A stretch of 64,000 nt of DNA from Actinomadura sp. K4S16. GTDB lineage: Bacteria > Actinomycetota > Actinomycetes > Streptosporangiales > Streptosporangiaceae. A program made the translations under genes and the position numbers. This document shows positions 34,227 through 42,168 of the stretch, piece after piece. The notes under the pieces were generated by a model that ran no database searches, was not told the DNA's origin, and was given only the letters and a program-made list of their open reading frames with translations. The stretch covers positions 62,001 through 126,000 of the forward strand of contig NZ_BDDE01000020.1 in the NCBI RefSeq assembly GCF_008327685.1, in the 5' to 3' direction. Within the stretch, counting starts at the first letter, position 1; each line of letters opens with the position of its first letter.

Positions 34227-34712
34227 TTGAGCCAGACCGACACCACCGAGGTCGACGTCCAGGCGCTCGAGCAGGAAGGCGAGATCGCCGCCGACTACAT
34301 CGAGGGCCTGCTGGACATCGGTGACTACGACGGCGACATCGACATGGACGTCGAGGGCGAGCGCGCCATCGTCGCCGTCGTCGGCGGTTCCCTGGACGAG
34401 CTGGTCGGCAAGCGCGGCGAGGTGCTGGAGGCGCTCCAGGAGCTCACCCGGCTCGCCGTCCACCGCCAGACCGGCAACCGCACCCGCCTCATGCTGGACA
34501 TCGGCGGGTACCGCGAGCGGCGCCGCGCCGAGCTCACCAAGCTCGGAACGGACGTCGCGGACGAGGTCAAGCAGTCCGGCGAGCCGAAGCCGCTCGCCCC
34601 GATGACCCCGTTCGAGCGCAAGATCGTCCACGACGCGGTCGCCGCGGCGGGCCTGCGCAGCGAGTCCGAGGGCGAGGAGCCCGACCGCTACGTGGTCGTC
34701 TTCCCCGCCTGA
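34227..34712 (+). CDS. jag: RNA-binding protein Jag/KhpB (KH and R3H domains)
   Basis: 161 residues from a TTG at 34227, preceded by GGAGAAGGAG. The KH domain (about 45-105) carries VVGGSLDELVGKRGEVLEAL. The R3H domain (about 105-160) carries ERRRAELTKL and MTPFERKIVHDAV, ending DRYVVVFPA. The N-terminal Jag-N domain of firmicutes is absent, as in other actinobacteria. KhpB-type proteins bind RNA and influence cell elongation. An alternative TTG at 34191 directly after the yidC stop is possible. Confidence 0.93.
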   Translation: MSQTDTTEVDVQALEQEGEIAADYIEGLLDIGDYDGDIDMDVEGERAIVAVVGGSLDELVGKRGEVLEALQELTRLAVHRQTGNRTRLMLDIGGYRERRRAELTKLGTDVADEVKQSGEPKPLAPMTPFERKIVHDAVAAAGLRSESEGEEPDRYVVVFPA

Positions 34713-34729
34713 CCACCCGGGCATCACAC

Positions 34730-34757
34730 GGCCCCGACCGGATCTCCGGTCGGGGCC
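34730..34757. terminator. hairpin after jag
   Basis: Inverted repeat GGCCCCGACCGG and CCGGTCGGGGCC with a 4-base loop, 18 bp after the jag stop, followed by GTCGCCTTTCC. Terminates the rpmH-jag transcript, possibly also the DUF6458 transcript from the other side. Confidence 0.75.
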
Positions 34758-35036
34758 GTCGCCTTTCCGGACGCCGACCGGCTGAGAACCGGCGTCCGAC
34801 TGGGAGCCGGTGCTGGGCGGAGAGGACGCTCGGAGCGGAGGCGGTAGAGAGCCGATCCCAATGGGGGCGCGATGTCCGCGATCCGTCGTTCCGGGCGTTC
34901 CGCGTCACCGCTCGGCAGGGTCGCGCGGGATGGGCGGCGTTTCAGGGCATGAGAGGGCCCCGCGCCCTGGCCGACGCGGGGCCCTGGGGAGCTCGGTGTG
35001 CACCGCCGCCCTGGCACACCGAGCAGGCTCTCGGTA

Positions 35037-35495
35037 CTACCGCCTGACGGTCCGGCGCCACCGCCGGCGCTGGACGTCGCCGCCGCCGACCGAGGTGGTG
35101 TTCTGGATCGCCGGGTCGTTCTGGATCGCGGGGTCCTGGGCGTACGCGGGGTCCTGCGGATGGCCGCTGTGCGTGACCCCGGTGTCGGCGGGGTGCTCCA
35201 CGACGCGGTCGACACGCTCGGCCGGGCGGCCGCCGGGCGGCGGCGGGTCCTCGATGATGTGCTCCTCGCGGACCACCGTGCCGGGCTCGTCCCCGTACGC
35301 GGGATCTGCCCCGGCCACACGTCCGGCCGCGCGGCGCGGCCGGGTGTACTTGAGCGTGAATCCCATGCTGATCAGTCCGACCAGGATCAGGATCCATCCG
35401 ACCATGTGGATGTCGAGGCCGCTGAGGTCAACGCGGATGGCGAACGCCAGAATCGCCCCAAGGGCGATGAATGCGAGACTGACTCCGATTCCCAT
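35037..35495 (-). CDS. DUF6458 family membrane protein
   Basis: 152 residues. Two helices lie at the N-terminus (MGIGVSLAFIALGAILAFAI and VGWILILVGLISMGFTL, about 1-50), then a hydrophilic, Pro/Asp/Glu-rich cytoplasmic tail with a Pro-rich stretch EDPPPPGG and tandem DPAIQN repeats (AQDPAIQNDPAIQN). The first 55 residues match the family of small membrane proteins often seen beside jag/rsmG in actinobacteria. Function unknown. It is divergent from rsmG, sharing a 185-bp promoter region. Confidence 0.8.
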   Translation of the reverse strand: MGIGVSLAFIALGAILAFAIRVDLSGLDIHMVGWILILVGLISMGFTLKYTRPRRAAGRVAGADPAYGDEPGTVVREEHIIEDPPPPGGRPAERVDRVVEHPADTGVTHSGHPQDPAYAQDPAIQNDPAIQNTTSVGGGDVQRRRWRRTVRR

Positions 35496-35680
35496 GTGTC
35501 GGAGCTCCTTCCGGGGGACGGACGGGCGACACCGCAGGCTCTACCCCACGCCCGGCGAATATGCGGGCGGGTCATGTGGTTCTTGCCATAACGCAAGGGT
35601 CCTCCCACTACAGCGCCCTGTTCACCACGGGAACGTTTCGCGTGTACGGCGGCACCGGGTTTTGTGGAACGATTCGTCTG

Positions 35681-36358
35681 GTGGGGATTGCACGTGAGGT
35701 ATTCGGTGACGCGCTGCCGGTCGCGGAGCGCTACGCGGCGTTCCTCGCGAAGGCCGGGGTCGAACGCGGGCTCATCGGTCCGCGCGAGGCCGACCGGCTC
35801 TGGGAACGGCATCTGATCAACTGCGCGGTGGTCTCGGCGGCGATACCGGAGAACGCCGAGGTCGTCGACATCGGTTCGGGCGCGGGGCTGCCGGGCATCG
35901 TCCTGGCCATCGTCCGGCCCGATCTGCGGATCACGCTGCTGGAACCGCTGCTGCGGCGCACGACGTTCCTGAACGAGTGCGTCGAGCTGCTCGACCTGCG
36001 AAACGTCGAGGTCCGGCGGGCCCGGGCCGAGGACGTGACCGACGAGTTCGCGGTGGACGTCGCCACGGCACGCGCCGTGGCGCCCCTCGAACGCCTGGCC
36101 CGGTGGGCGCTTCCGCTGCTGCGCCCGGGCGGCGAGCTCCTCGCGCTCAAGGGCGAGCGGGCCGCGGCCGAGTTGGAGGAGGCGGAGCCGGTGCTGAAGC
36201 GGTTCGGGGTGCGCTCGACGGAACTGCTGCAAGTCGGGCGCGGTATGGTCGATCCGCCGACAACACTCGTCCGTGTGGTCGCCGGCCGAGAAGAGGTTGT
36301 CGGGCGACGGCAGCGCGCCCCCCGGCGCGCCAAAGGGTCGAGGAAGAGGTCTTCATGA
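35681..36358 (+). CDS. rsmG: 16S rRNA (guanine527-N7)-methyltransferase RsmG
   Basis: 225 residues from GTG 35681. SAM-binding site VVDIGSGAGLPGIVLAIVRP (about 63-82), then ITLLEPLLRRTTFLNECVEL and ARAVAPLERLARWALPLLRPGG. It methylates G527 of 16S rRNA; loss gives low-level streptomycin resistance in other bacteria. The C-terminal tail is basic (RRQRAPRRAKGSRKRSS). Stop overlaps the parA start (ATGA), forming the conserved rsmG-parA-parB unit. Confidence 0.95.
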   Translation: MGIAREVFGDALPVAERYAAFLAKAGVERGLIGPREADRLWERHLINCAVVSAAIPENAEVVDIGSGAGLPGIVLAIVRPDLRITLLEPLLRRTTFLNECVELLDLRNVEVRRARAEDVTDEFAVDVATARAVAPLERLARWALPLLRPGGELLALKGERAAAELEEAEPVLKRFGVRSTELLQVGRGMVDPPTTLVRVVAGREEVVGRRQRAPRRAKGSRKRSS

Positions 36359-37518
36359 GCACGGGACCAGGACTGGGCAGGCCTGACCGCGCCGACGAAT
36401 CCCCCGACGAACAGCCGTCCGGCCCGGGCGCGCCCGGCGCGGACGAGGGCGCCCAGGCGCCCGCCGCCGGTGGGACGCGGCAGGACCCGGGATCGTCGCC
36501 GGGCACCGCGCCCTCAGGGCACGCGATGTGGGGTAACACGACGTCCGGGACCGCGGAGAACGTCGGCTACGTGCCGACGAACGCCGGCGCGCAGGCGCCG
36601 AGCCCGCGCGGCGGACCAACTCAGGGGGAGTCAGAACTCGTGCGAGAGGCGCTGCGGGACGCCAAGGTTTCACGTGAAACAGCCGGCACCGCGCTCAAGA
36701 CGATGGCGAGCCGCAGGGAGCGGGAGTGGCCGCGGCCGGACAAGTGCCGGGTCATCACCATCGCCAACCAGAAGGGAGGCGTCGGCAAGACCACCAGCTC
36801 GGTGAACATCGCCGCCTCTCTCGCGATGCACGGCGCCCAGGTGCTGGTGGTCGACCTCGACCCGCAGGGCAACGCGTCCACCGCCCTCGGCGTCGAGCAC
36901 CATGCCGAGGTCCCGTCGATCTACGACGTGCTGATCGAGGACATGGCGCTGGCCGACATCATCGTCCCGGCGCCGGAGATCCCCAACCTCTACTGCGCGC
37001 CCGCGACCCTCAACCTCGCGGGCGCGGAGATCGAGCTGGTCTCCAAGGTGGCCCGCGAGTCGCGCCTGCGGCGCGCGCTGGACTCCTACGACATCGAGAA
37101 GTTCGACTACGTGCTGATCGACTGCCCGCCGTCGCTCGGCCTGCTCACGGTGAACGCCCTCGTCGGCGGGGACGAGCTGCTCATCCCGATCCAGTGCGAG
37201 TACTACGCGCTGGAGGGCCTCGGCCAGCTCATCCGGACCGTCGACCTCGTGAAGGCGCACCTCAACCCCAAACTGCGGGTGTCCACCATCCTGCTGACGA
37301 TGTACGACGCCCGGACCCGCCTCGCCGCGCAGGTCGCCGAAGACGTCCGGAGCCACTTCGGCGACGTCGTCCTCAACACGGTGATCCCCCGCAGTGTCCG
37401 GGTGTCCGAGGCGCCCAGCTACGGGCAGTCCGTCATGACCTACGACCCCGGATCGAGCGGCGCCCTCGCCTACAGCGAGGCCGCCTCGGAAATGGCCCAC
37501 GGAGGAGCCGTCCAGTGA
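36355..37518 (+). CDS. parA: chromosome partitioning ATPase ParA
   Basis: 387 residues from ATG 36355. A disordered Gly/Pro/Ala N-terminus of about 130 residues precedes the Walker-type ATPase. The deviant Walker A is KGGVGKTTSSVN (Lys140 onward), followed by VLVVDLDPQGNAS and YVLIDCPPSLGLLTVNAL. It dimerises on DNA with ATP and moves ParB-parS complexes. A perfect parS site lies inside its own coding sequence at 36667-36680, where it encodes VSRET. The start overlaps the rsmG stop, and the stop overlaps the parB GTG (GTGA). Confidence 0.96.
   Translation: MSTGPGLGRPDRADESPDEQPSGPGAPGADEGAQAPAAGGTRQDPGSSPGTAPSGHAMWGNTTSGTAENVGYVPTNAGAQAPSPRGGPTQGESELVREALRDAKVSRETAGTALKTMASRREREWPRPDKCRVITIANQKGGVGKTTSSVNIAASLAMHGAQVLVVDLDPQGNASTALGVEHHAEVPSIYDVLIEDMALADIIVPAPEIPNLYCAPATLNLAGAEIELVSKVARESRLRRALDSYDIEKFDYVLIDCPPSLGLLTVNALVGGDELLIPIQCEYYALEGLGQLIRTVDLVKAHLNPKLRVSTILLTMYDARTRLAAQVAEDVRSHFGDVVLNTVIPRSVRVSEAPSYGQSVMTYDPGSSGALAYSEAASEMAHGGAVQ
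36667..36680. promoter_or_regulatory. parS site 1 (inside parA)
   Basis: GTTTCACGTGAAAC, a perfect palindromic core of the ParB-binding site, within the parA coding sequence. Confidence 0.93.
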
Positions 37519-38507
37519 GCCAGCAGCGACGCGGTCTGGGCCGGGGCCTCGGTGCCCTCATTCCCACCGCCCCGCCCATGCCGACGTCGGCCGAGCCGAA
37601 CGGCGCGAGCGAGCCGGGATACCCCGGCGGCTCCGTCTCGGACGGAACGGCCGCTCCCGCACCGGCCCTCGAACCGGTCGCCGGAGCCCATTTCGCGGAA
37701 CTGCCCGTCCGTTCCATCACGGTCAACCCGCGCCAGCCCCGCGAGCACTTCGACGAGCAGGCCCTGGAGGAGCTCGCGGAGTCGATCGGCATCGTCGGGC
37801 TGCTCCAGCCGATCGTCGTGCGCAGGTCCCCCTCGGAGGAGCACGACTACGAGCTCATCATGGGCGAGCGCCGCTGGCGCGCGTCCCAGATGGCCGGGCT
37901 GGACGTCATCCCGGCGATCGTCCGCGACACCGGCGACAACGACCTGCTCCGTGACGCGCTCATGGAGAACCTCCACCGGCAGCAGCTCAACCCGTTGGAG
38001 GAGGCGGCCGCGTACCAGCAGCTGCTCCAGGACTTCGGCGCCACCCACGAGCAGCTCGCCACCCGGATCGGCCGGTCGCGTCCGCACATCACCAACACGC
38101 TCCGCCTGCTGAACCTGCCGCCGGCCGTTCAGCGCCGGGTGGCCGCCGGAGTGCTGTCCGCCGGTCACGCCCGCGCGCTGCTCTCCCTCGACAGCGTGGA
38201 GGCCCAGGAGCATCTGGCACAGCGGATCGTCCAGGAGGGCCTCTCGGTCCGCGCGCTGGAAGAGATGATCGCGCTCCGCGAGGTGGGGGACGAGCCGAAG
38301 GCACCGCGACCGGGCCGCCGCAAGAAGCCGGTGGCGCCCGGCCTCAAGGAGCTGGCCGACCGCCTCTCCGACCGGTACGAGACCAAGGTCCGCGTCGACA
38401 TGGGCCGCAACAAGGGCAAGATCGTCGTCGAGTTCGCCACACTGGAGGACCTCGACCGCATCATCAAGTCCATGGCCCCTGAGGACGGAGGAGTCGGCGA
38501 CTCCTAA
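37515..38507 (+). CDS. parB: chromosome partitioning protein ParB (CTPase clamp)
   Basis: 330 residues from GTG 37515. RGLGRGLGALIP at the very N-terminus is the ParA-contacting motif. The CTP-binding N-domain (about 60-155) shows NPRQPREHFDEQALEELAES and GERRWRASQMAG (the GERRxRA motif). The helix-turn-helix region (about 175-245) reads TRIGRSRPHITNTLRLLNLP and SAGHARALL. A C-terminal dimerisation domain ends the protein. It loads at parS, slides along DNA and organises the origin region. A terminator hairpin follows. Confidence 0.97.
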   Translation: MSQQRRGLGRGLGALIPTAPPMPTSAEPNGASEPGYPGGSVSDGTAAPAPALEPVAGAHFAELPVRSITVNPRQPREHFDEQALEELAESIGIVGLLQPIVVRRSPSEEHDYELIMGERRWRASQMAGLDVIPAIVRDTGDNDLLRDALMENLHRQQLNPLEEAAAYQQLLQDFGATHEQLATRIGRSRPHITNTLRLLNLPPAVQRRVAAGVLSAGHARALLSLDSVEAQEHLAQRIVQEGLSVRALEEMIALREVGDEPKAPRPGRRKKPVAPGLKELADRLSDRYETKVRVDMGRNKGKIVVEFATLEDLDRIIKSMAPEDGGVGDS

Positions 38508-38526
38508 AGCCGCCCCGCACCGCTGC

Positions 38527-38555
38527 GCGCCCCGGATCCCACGGCTCCGGGGCGC
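38527..38555. terminator. hairpin after parB
   Basis: Inverted repeat GCGCCCCGGA and TCCGGGGCGC with a 9-base loop, 19 bp after the parB stop, followed by TTCGCTTTCC. Probable end of the rsmG-parA-parB transcript. Confidence 0.7.
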
Positions 38556-38580
38556 TTCGCTTTCCCGCCTGCTCCCCCGA

Positions 38581-38596
38581 TGTTTCCCGTGAAACA
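38581..38596. promoter_or_regulatory. parS-like site 2 (one mismatch)
   Basis: TGTTTCCCGTGAAACA differs from the parS consensus TGTTTCACGTGAAACA at one central position (A to C). It lies just after the parB terminator. Confidence 0.75.
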
Positions 38597-38713
38597 TCCC
38601 TGCCCCCGTGGAGCGGGCTCGCGGCGTCGTGCAACGGCGCCCCCTCGTCTACTGGGGGACGCCAGGAACCCGACACGAACCGCGCAGCATGACCACGGGG
38701 ACCGGGCGGAGGT

Positions 38714-40138
38714 TCACGGTAGGAGGACCAGCCGTCCGGTCACCTCGCCGCGGCCGATGCGCTCGTGCGCGCTCCGCGCGTCCTTCAACGGGAGTCGATC
38801 GGCCACGTTCGGCGCGATCCGGCCTTCGGTCAGCAGATCGAAGAGCCGGGCCAGGTCGTCCCGATACCAGTCGGGGTGGAGGTCTCGGAGTTCGGCGATC
38901 CTGTAGAAGCCGACCCGCCGGCCACGGGGAAGCGCGGAGCCGAGCAGCACCGCGGTCCCTGCCGTATAGAAGCCGAGGGTCCGGGGCAGGTTCCGGCGCC
39001 CCGCCCGCAGGGTGGCGTAGTGCCCGAACATGATCAGGCGCCCGTCCGGACGGAGCGCCCGGTACGAGCGCAGGGCGACCGCACCACCGATTCCGTCCAG
39101 CACCACGTCCACGCCGTCGCCGGTCTCCCTGCGAACGCGCCCCACGACATCTTCGGAGACATGGTCGATCGGCGTCGCGCCCAGCTTCGTGACGAGATCG
39201 GCCTGCTCGGCGGTGGCCGTTCCGTACATCTCCAGCCCGGCCAGCCGGCCCAGTTGGAGCACGGCGCTTCCCACTGCTCCTGCCGCCCCATGCACGAGTA
39301 CCCGCTCCCCCTGCTGCACGTGGGCCGCCCGATGGAGCAGTTGGTAGGCGGTGACGTAGGTCAGCGGAAGGCACACGGCCCCGGCGGCGTCCACGCCGTC
39401 CGGCACTGGCAGGAGGCGGGTGGCCGGAACGCACAGGTATTGGGCGTATCCGCCGTACTCCACGAGCGCGCTGACACGGTCGCCCGGCGCCGCTCCGGTG
39501 GTCCCGGGACCGACCGCGTCCACGACCCCGACGAGGTCGTATCCCGGGGTGAAGGGGGGCCGGGGGCCGCCGGGGTAGACGCCCTCTCGGATGAGGACAT
39601 CGGTGAAACTCACGCCCGCCGCGGAGATCTTCACCCGCGCCTCGCCCGGGCCCGGCTCCGGAACGGGCTCCTCGACGAGCCGCAGGACTTCCGGCCCGCC
39701 ATACCGGGACACCAGGACGCGATGCTGAGGAGGTGCGTCCGCCGACGGCTCCGGACGCGGCGTGATCCGGACTACCGGAGTGTCCCGATCGACCGCCCTT
39801 GCGGCTTTGGGAAACCGGGCGAGATACGCCTCCTTGGCGGCCTCCGCCTCCGCTCCCTCCAGCACTTCGGCCGTCCCGTCCAACCGGCGACCGGCGACGA
39901 GCACGCGAACAGGAGCCGGGCGGCGTACGTTGCGCCACCATGTCTTGCGGGTGTGCTGCCCGACGAGCACGTAGATCCTGTCTCCCGCTCGCGCGTACAT
40001 GACCGGGAACCTGTATACGCGGCCTGTCCTGCGACCGGTGACCGTGATCAGGGCGACGCGGCCGCTCACCATGCGGTGCAGCGGCGAACGCAGTAGCCAT
40101 CCCATGACGGGATTGACCACACGGTTTCGGACGAACAT
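38714..40138 (-). CDS. fusion: deazaflavin-dependent nitroreductase-type domain plus zinc-independent MDR oxidoreductase
   Basis: 474 residues. Residues 1-125 resemble the DUF385/deazaflavin (F420)-dependent reductase domain: VSGRVALITVTGRRTGRVYR, FPVMYARAGDRIYVLVGQHT and TWWRNVRRPAPVRVLVAGR. Residues about 140-474 are a medium-chain dehydrogenase of the quinone oxidoreductase/VAT-1 type: SRYGGPEVLRLVEEPVPEPG, FTPGYDLVGVVDAVGPG and the NADP site VLVHGAAGAVGSAVLQLGRL. Zinc-ligand cysteines are absent, as usual in this subgroup. The join would place an F420 and an NADPH enzyme in one chain. Whether the two halves exchange electrons is speculation. The sequence is continuous with no frame break. 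Confidence 0.85.
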   Translation of the reverse strand: MFVRNRVVNPVMGWLLRSPLHRMVSGRVALITVTGRRTGRVYRFPVMYARAGDRIYVLVGQHTRKTWWRNVRRPAPVRVLVAGRRLDGTAEVLEGAEAEAAKEAYLARFPKAARAVDRDTPVVRITPRPEPSADAPPQHRVLVSRYGGPEVLRLVEEPVPEPGPGEARVKISAAGVSFTDVLIREGVYPGGPRPPFTPGYDLVGVVDAVGPGTTGAAPGDRVSALVEYGGYAQYLCVPATRLLPVPDGVDAAGAVCLPLTYVTAYQLLHRAAHVQQGERVLVHGAAGAVGSAVLQLGRLAGLEMYGTATAEQADLVTKLGATPIDHVSEDVVGRVRRETGDGVDVVLDGIGGAVALRSYRALRPDGRLIMFGHYATLRAGRRNLPRTLGFYTAGTAVLLGSALPRGRRVGFYRIAELRDLHPDWYRDDLARLFDLLTEGRIAPNVADRLPLKDARSAHERIGRGEVTGRLVLLP

Positions 40139-40518
40139 GGAATCCCCCTCCTGCCACCTCGCCCGTCCGGGTCGGCGAGCCTTGCCCCATGGTCGGTCGG
40201 CGAAGAGACGCGGACGTAGAGGCGAAAGCCCCGACCTCCGAGACGGGCTCCTTGGCGACGCGCGGAGTGGCGTACGAACTCCCCAGCAGCCGTCCTTCGG
40301 CGACTACTTCCGAGCGGCAACTCTGTCCGAGGACGTCACGACGCGCGAACAGGTCCTCTCGGCGTACTCACGCCTTCCTCGAGCCGAGGCCGAAGTAGCG
40401 GAGCTTCCAGTTGGTGGCAGTCGGTTGGGTGTCCCCGCCTGATCGACCTTCCCTGCCTTCGGCGGAGCTGCACAGCTCCGTCGTCTCGCTACCCTCAGGC
40501 GGACGGGTGATGGTGCTC

Positions 40519-40532
40519 GTTTCACGTGAAAC
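40519..40532. promoter_or_regulatory. parS site 3
   Basis: Perfect GTTTCACGTGAAAC in the gap left of the tandem repeats. Confidence 0.93.
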
Positions 40533-40873
40533 AAGCGCGGGCTCACCGGGAGGCGGCCACCACGAGCCAGTCGGCCGTCGCCTGGGCCGGGTAACACTCG
40601 CGGCAAGGGAACCGCTCTGGTCCATCTCCAAGGAGCCAACCCGTCGTCAAGTTCGGCGTTCGCCTTGAGACGGGGCTCCCACCGTGCGAGGAGAGAGATT
40701 GCGGGGACGGGCCCCCACCTCGCCGCCCAACCTCCCGGAGCAAGGCAGCTTCAAGGGCCCCAGAGGACCGGCGAGGGCATCCCCGGGCGGCATCACGTCT
40801 CGGCATGGGCTGAGAACGGACGGCGGCCAGCGAGGCGCTGGGCCCCCTGCAGCCTGGATCGGCTGCCAGCGCG

Positions 40874-41064
40874 GGCCGCGCTCCGGTACGGCCCGCGCTC
40901 CGGCATGACCCGCGCCCTCGCTCCGATAAGGGCCGCGCTTCGGTACGGCTCGCGCTCTGGTACGGCTCGCGCTCTGGTACGGATCGCGTTCCGATACGGC
41001 CAGCGCTCCGATACGGCCCGCGCTCCGATACGGCCCGCGCTGCGGTACGGCGCGTGCTCTGGCG
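40874..41064. repeat. 17-bp tandem repeat array
   Basis: About ten degenerate copies of GGCTCGCGCTCTGGTAC or GGCCCGCGCTCCGATAC in a row, each 17 bp. One interval near 40911-40936 is longer (an insertion). The best preserved run is 40930-41050. The unit is not a multiple of three, so any reading frame through it rotates; it is probably non-coding. TAC or CGATAC occurs once per unit. It lies 340 bp right of one parS and 80 bp left of the next. Confidence 0.85.
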
Positions 41065-41141
41065 CGGGTGGCGTTGCGGTGGACGGCGGTCGACGGCGCC
41101 TGGTGGGGCGTGCCTCTGGAGGTTGGCGTCGGGGCGGGGGT

Positions 41142-41155
41142 GTTTCACGTGAAAC
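41142..41155. promoter_or_regulatory. parS site 4
   Basis: Perfect GTTTCACGTGAAAC, 46 bp before the stop of the ligase gene. Confidence 0.93.
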
Positions 41156-41200
41156 GGCCGGAGGGCGCGTCAGGGTCGGGTTGGAGGCGGCGGGGCGTCG

Positions 41201-42142
41201 TTAGCGGACGTTGGCCTGGAGGAGGGACTCGCAGACTTCGCCCATGTCCAGGTCGGCCACGCTGATGGCTCGGGGGAGGAGGCTTGTCTCGGTCATGCCG
41301 GGGGCGACGTTGACCTCCAGGAAGTGGACCTCGCCGTCGGCGGAGACGATGAGGTCGGTTCGGGAGAGGTCACGGAGGCCCAGGGCGCGGTGGGCGGTCA
41401 CGGCGGCGGCGGTGGCGCGGGCGGTCGCGTCCGGCGTGAGGCGGGCCGGCGTGACGAACTCGGTGTCGCCGGCGTCGTAGCGGGCCGTGTAGTCGTAGCG
41501 GCCGCCAGGGGCGACTATCTCGACGGCGGGGAGGGCGGTCGGGACGCCGTCGCGCTCGATGACGCTGACCGCGATCTCGGTGCCCTCGATGTAGCGCTCG
41601 ACGAGGGCGGCGTCGCCGTAGGCGAAGCAGCCGACCATGGCGGCGGACAACTCGGACGCCTCGTGGACGACGGAGGCGCCGAGGGCCGAGCCGCCGCGGG
41701 TCGGCTTCACGAACAGGGGGAGGCCGAGGCTGCGGACGATCTGGTCCAGGACCGACGCCGCGCCGAGGTCGTGGAAGATCTCCTTCGGCAGCGCGACGGA
41801 CTCGGGCGTCCGGAGGCCCGCGCGTCGCACGACGGACTTGGCGGTCGGCTTGTCCCATGCGACGCGACATGCGTCCGGGCGGGCGCCGACGTAGGGGACG
41901 TCCAGGAGTCCGAGGACGTCGCGGATCGAGCCGTCCTCCCCCGCCGCGCCGTGCAGGACGGGGAAGACGACGTCCGGCGGGTCGTCGGTCAGGGAGTCCA
42001 GGAGTGTCGCGTCGGCGTCGCGGAGTTCGACCGGGATGTCGCGTGCGCGCAGCGCGTCGGCGACGCGGCGGCCGGAGCGGAGCGAGACCTCCCGCTCGTA
42101 GGAGAGCCCTCCGGCGAGGACGACGACATGCCCGAGTTCCAA
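41201..42142 (-). CDS. D-alanine--D-alanine ligase-like ATP-grasp protein
   Basis: 313 residues from a TTG at 42142 behind GAGGGG. N-terminal substrate domain: VVVLAGGLSYEREVSLRSGR and VVFPVLHGAAGEDGSIRDVL. The ATP-grasp core has LPLFVKPTRGGSALGASVV with the Mg/ATP loop, and the active-site end LEVNVAPGMTETSLLP. The fold joins two D-alanines for peptidoglycan in the classical enzymes. The Tyr and Ser that define D-Ala or D-Lac specificity were not resolved here. This location near parB is shared by several actinomycetes, so a second, divergent ddl is likely elsewhere. A perfect parS lies 10 bp upstream of the start. Confidence 0.88.
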   Translation of the reverse strand: MELGHVVVLAGGLSYEREVSLRSGRRVADALRARDIPVELRDADATLLDSLTDDPPDVVFPVLHGAAGEDGSIRDVLGLLDVPYVGARPDACRVAWDKPTAKSVVRRAGLRTPESVALPKEIFHDLGAASVLDQIVRSLGLPLFVKPTRGGSALGASVVHEASELSAAMVGCFAYGDAALVERYIEGTEIAVSVIERDGVPTALPAVEIVAPGGRYDYTARYDAGDTEFVTPARLTPDATARATAAAVTAHRALGLRDLSRTDLIVSADGEVHFLEVNVAPGMTETSLLPRAISVADLDMGEVCESLLQANVR

Positions 42143-42152
42143 GATGCCCCTC

Positions 42153-42166
42153 GTTTCACGTGAAAC
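42153..42166. promoter_or_regulatory. parS site 5
   Basis: Perfect GTTTCACGTGAAAC between the aminotransferase stop and the ligase start. Because it abuts the ligase ribosome-binding site, ParB binding could affect that gene. Confidence 0.93.
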
Positions 42167-42168
42167 AG

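Larger units (their letters stand above)
40139..41200. other. 1-kb gap with two parS sites and tandem repeats
   Basis: No convincing gene. Open frames on both strands (e.g. minus 40368-40631 and 40543-41148) match nothing I know and cross repeat sequence. The stretch holds a parS at 40519-40532, a 17-bp tandem repeat array from about 40874 to 41064, and a second parS at 41142-41155. It may act as a structural part of the ParB centromere rather than code for protein. Confidence 0.6.

Noticed and set aside
38527..38700. Insertion sequence or phage remnant next to parB
   Set aside because: No transposase, integrase or terminal repeats could be found anywhere in the window.
40870..41070. CRISPR array
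   Set aside because: The 17-bp units are directly tandem with no spacers and no cas genes are present.
40543..41148. 201-codon minus-strand frame across the tandem repeats
   Set aside because: The 17-bp unit is not a multiple of three, so the apparent peptide repeats are by-products; no ribosome-binding site.
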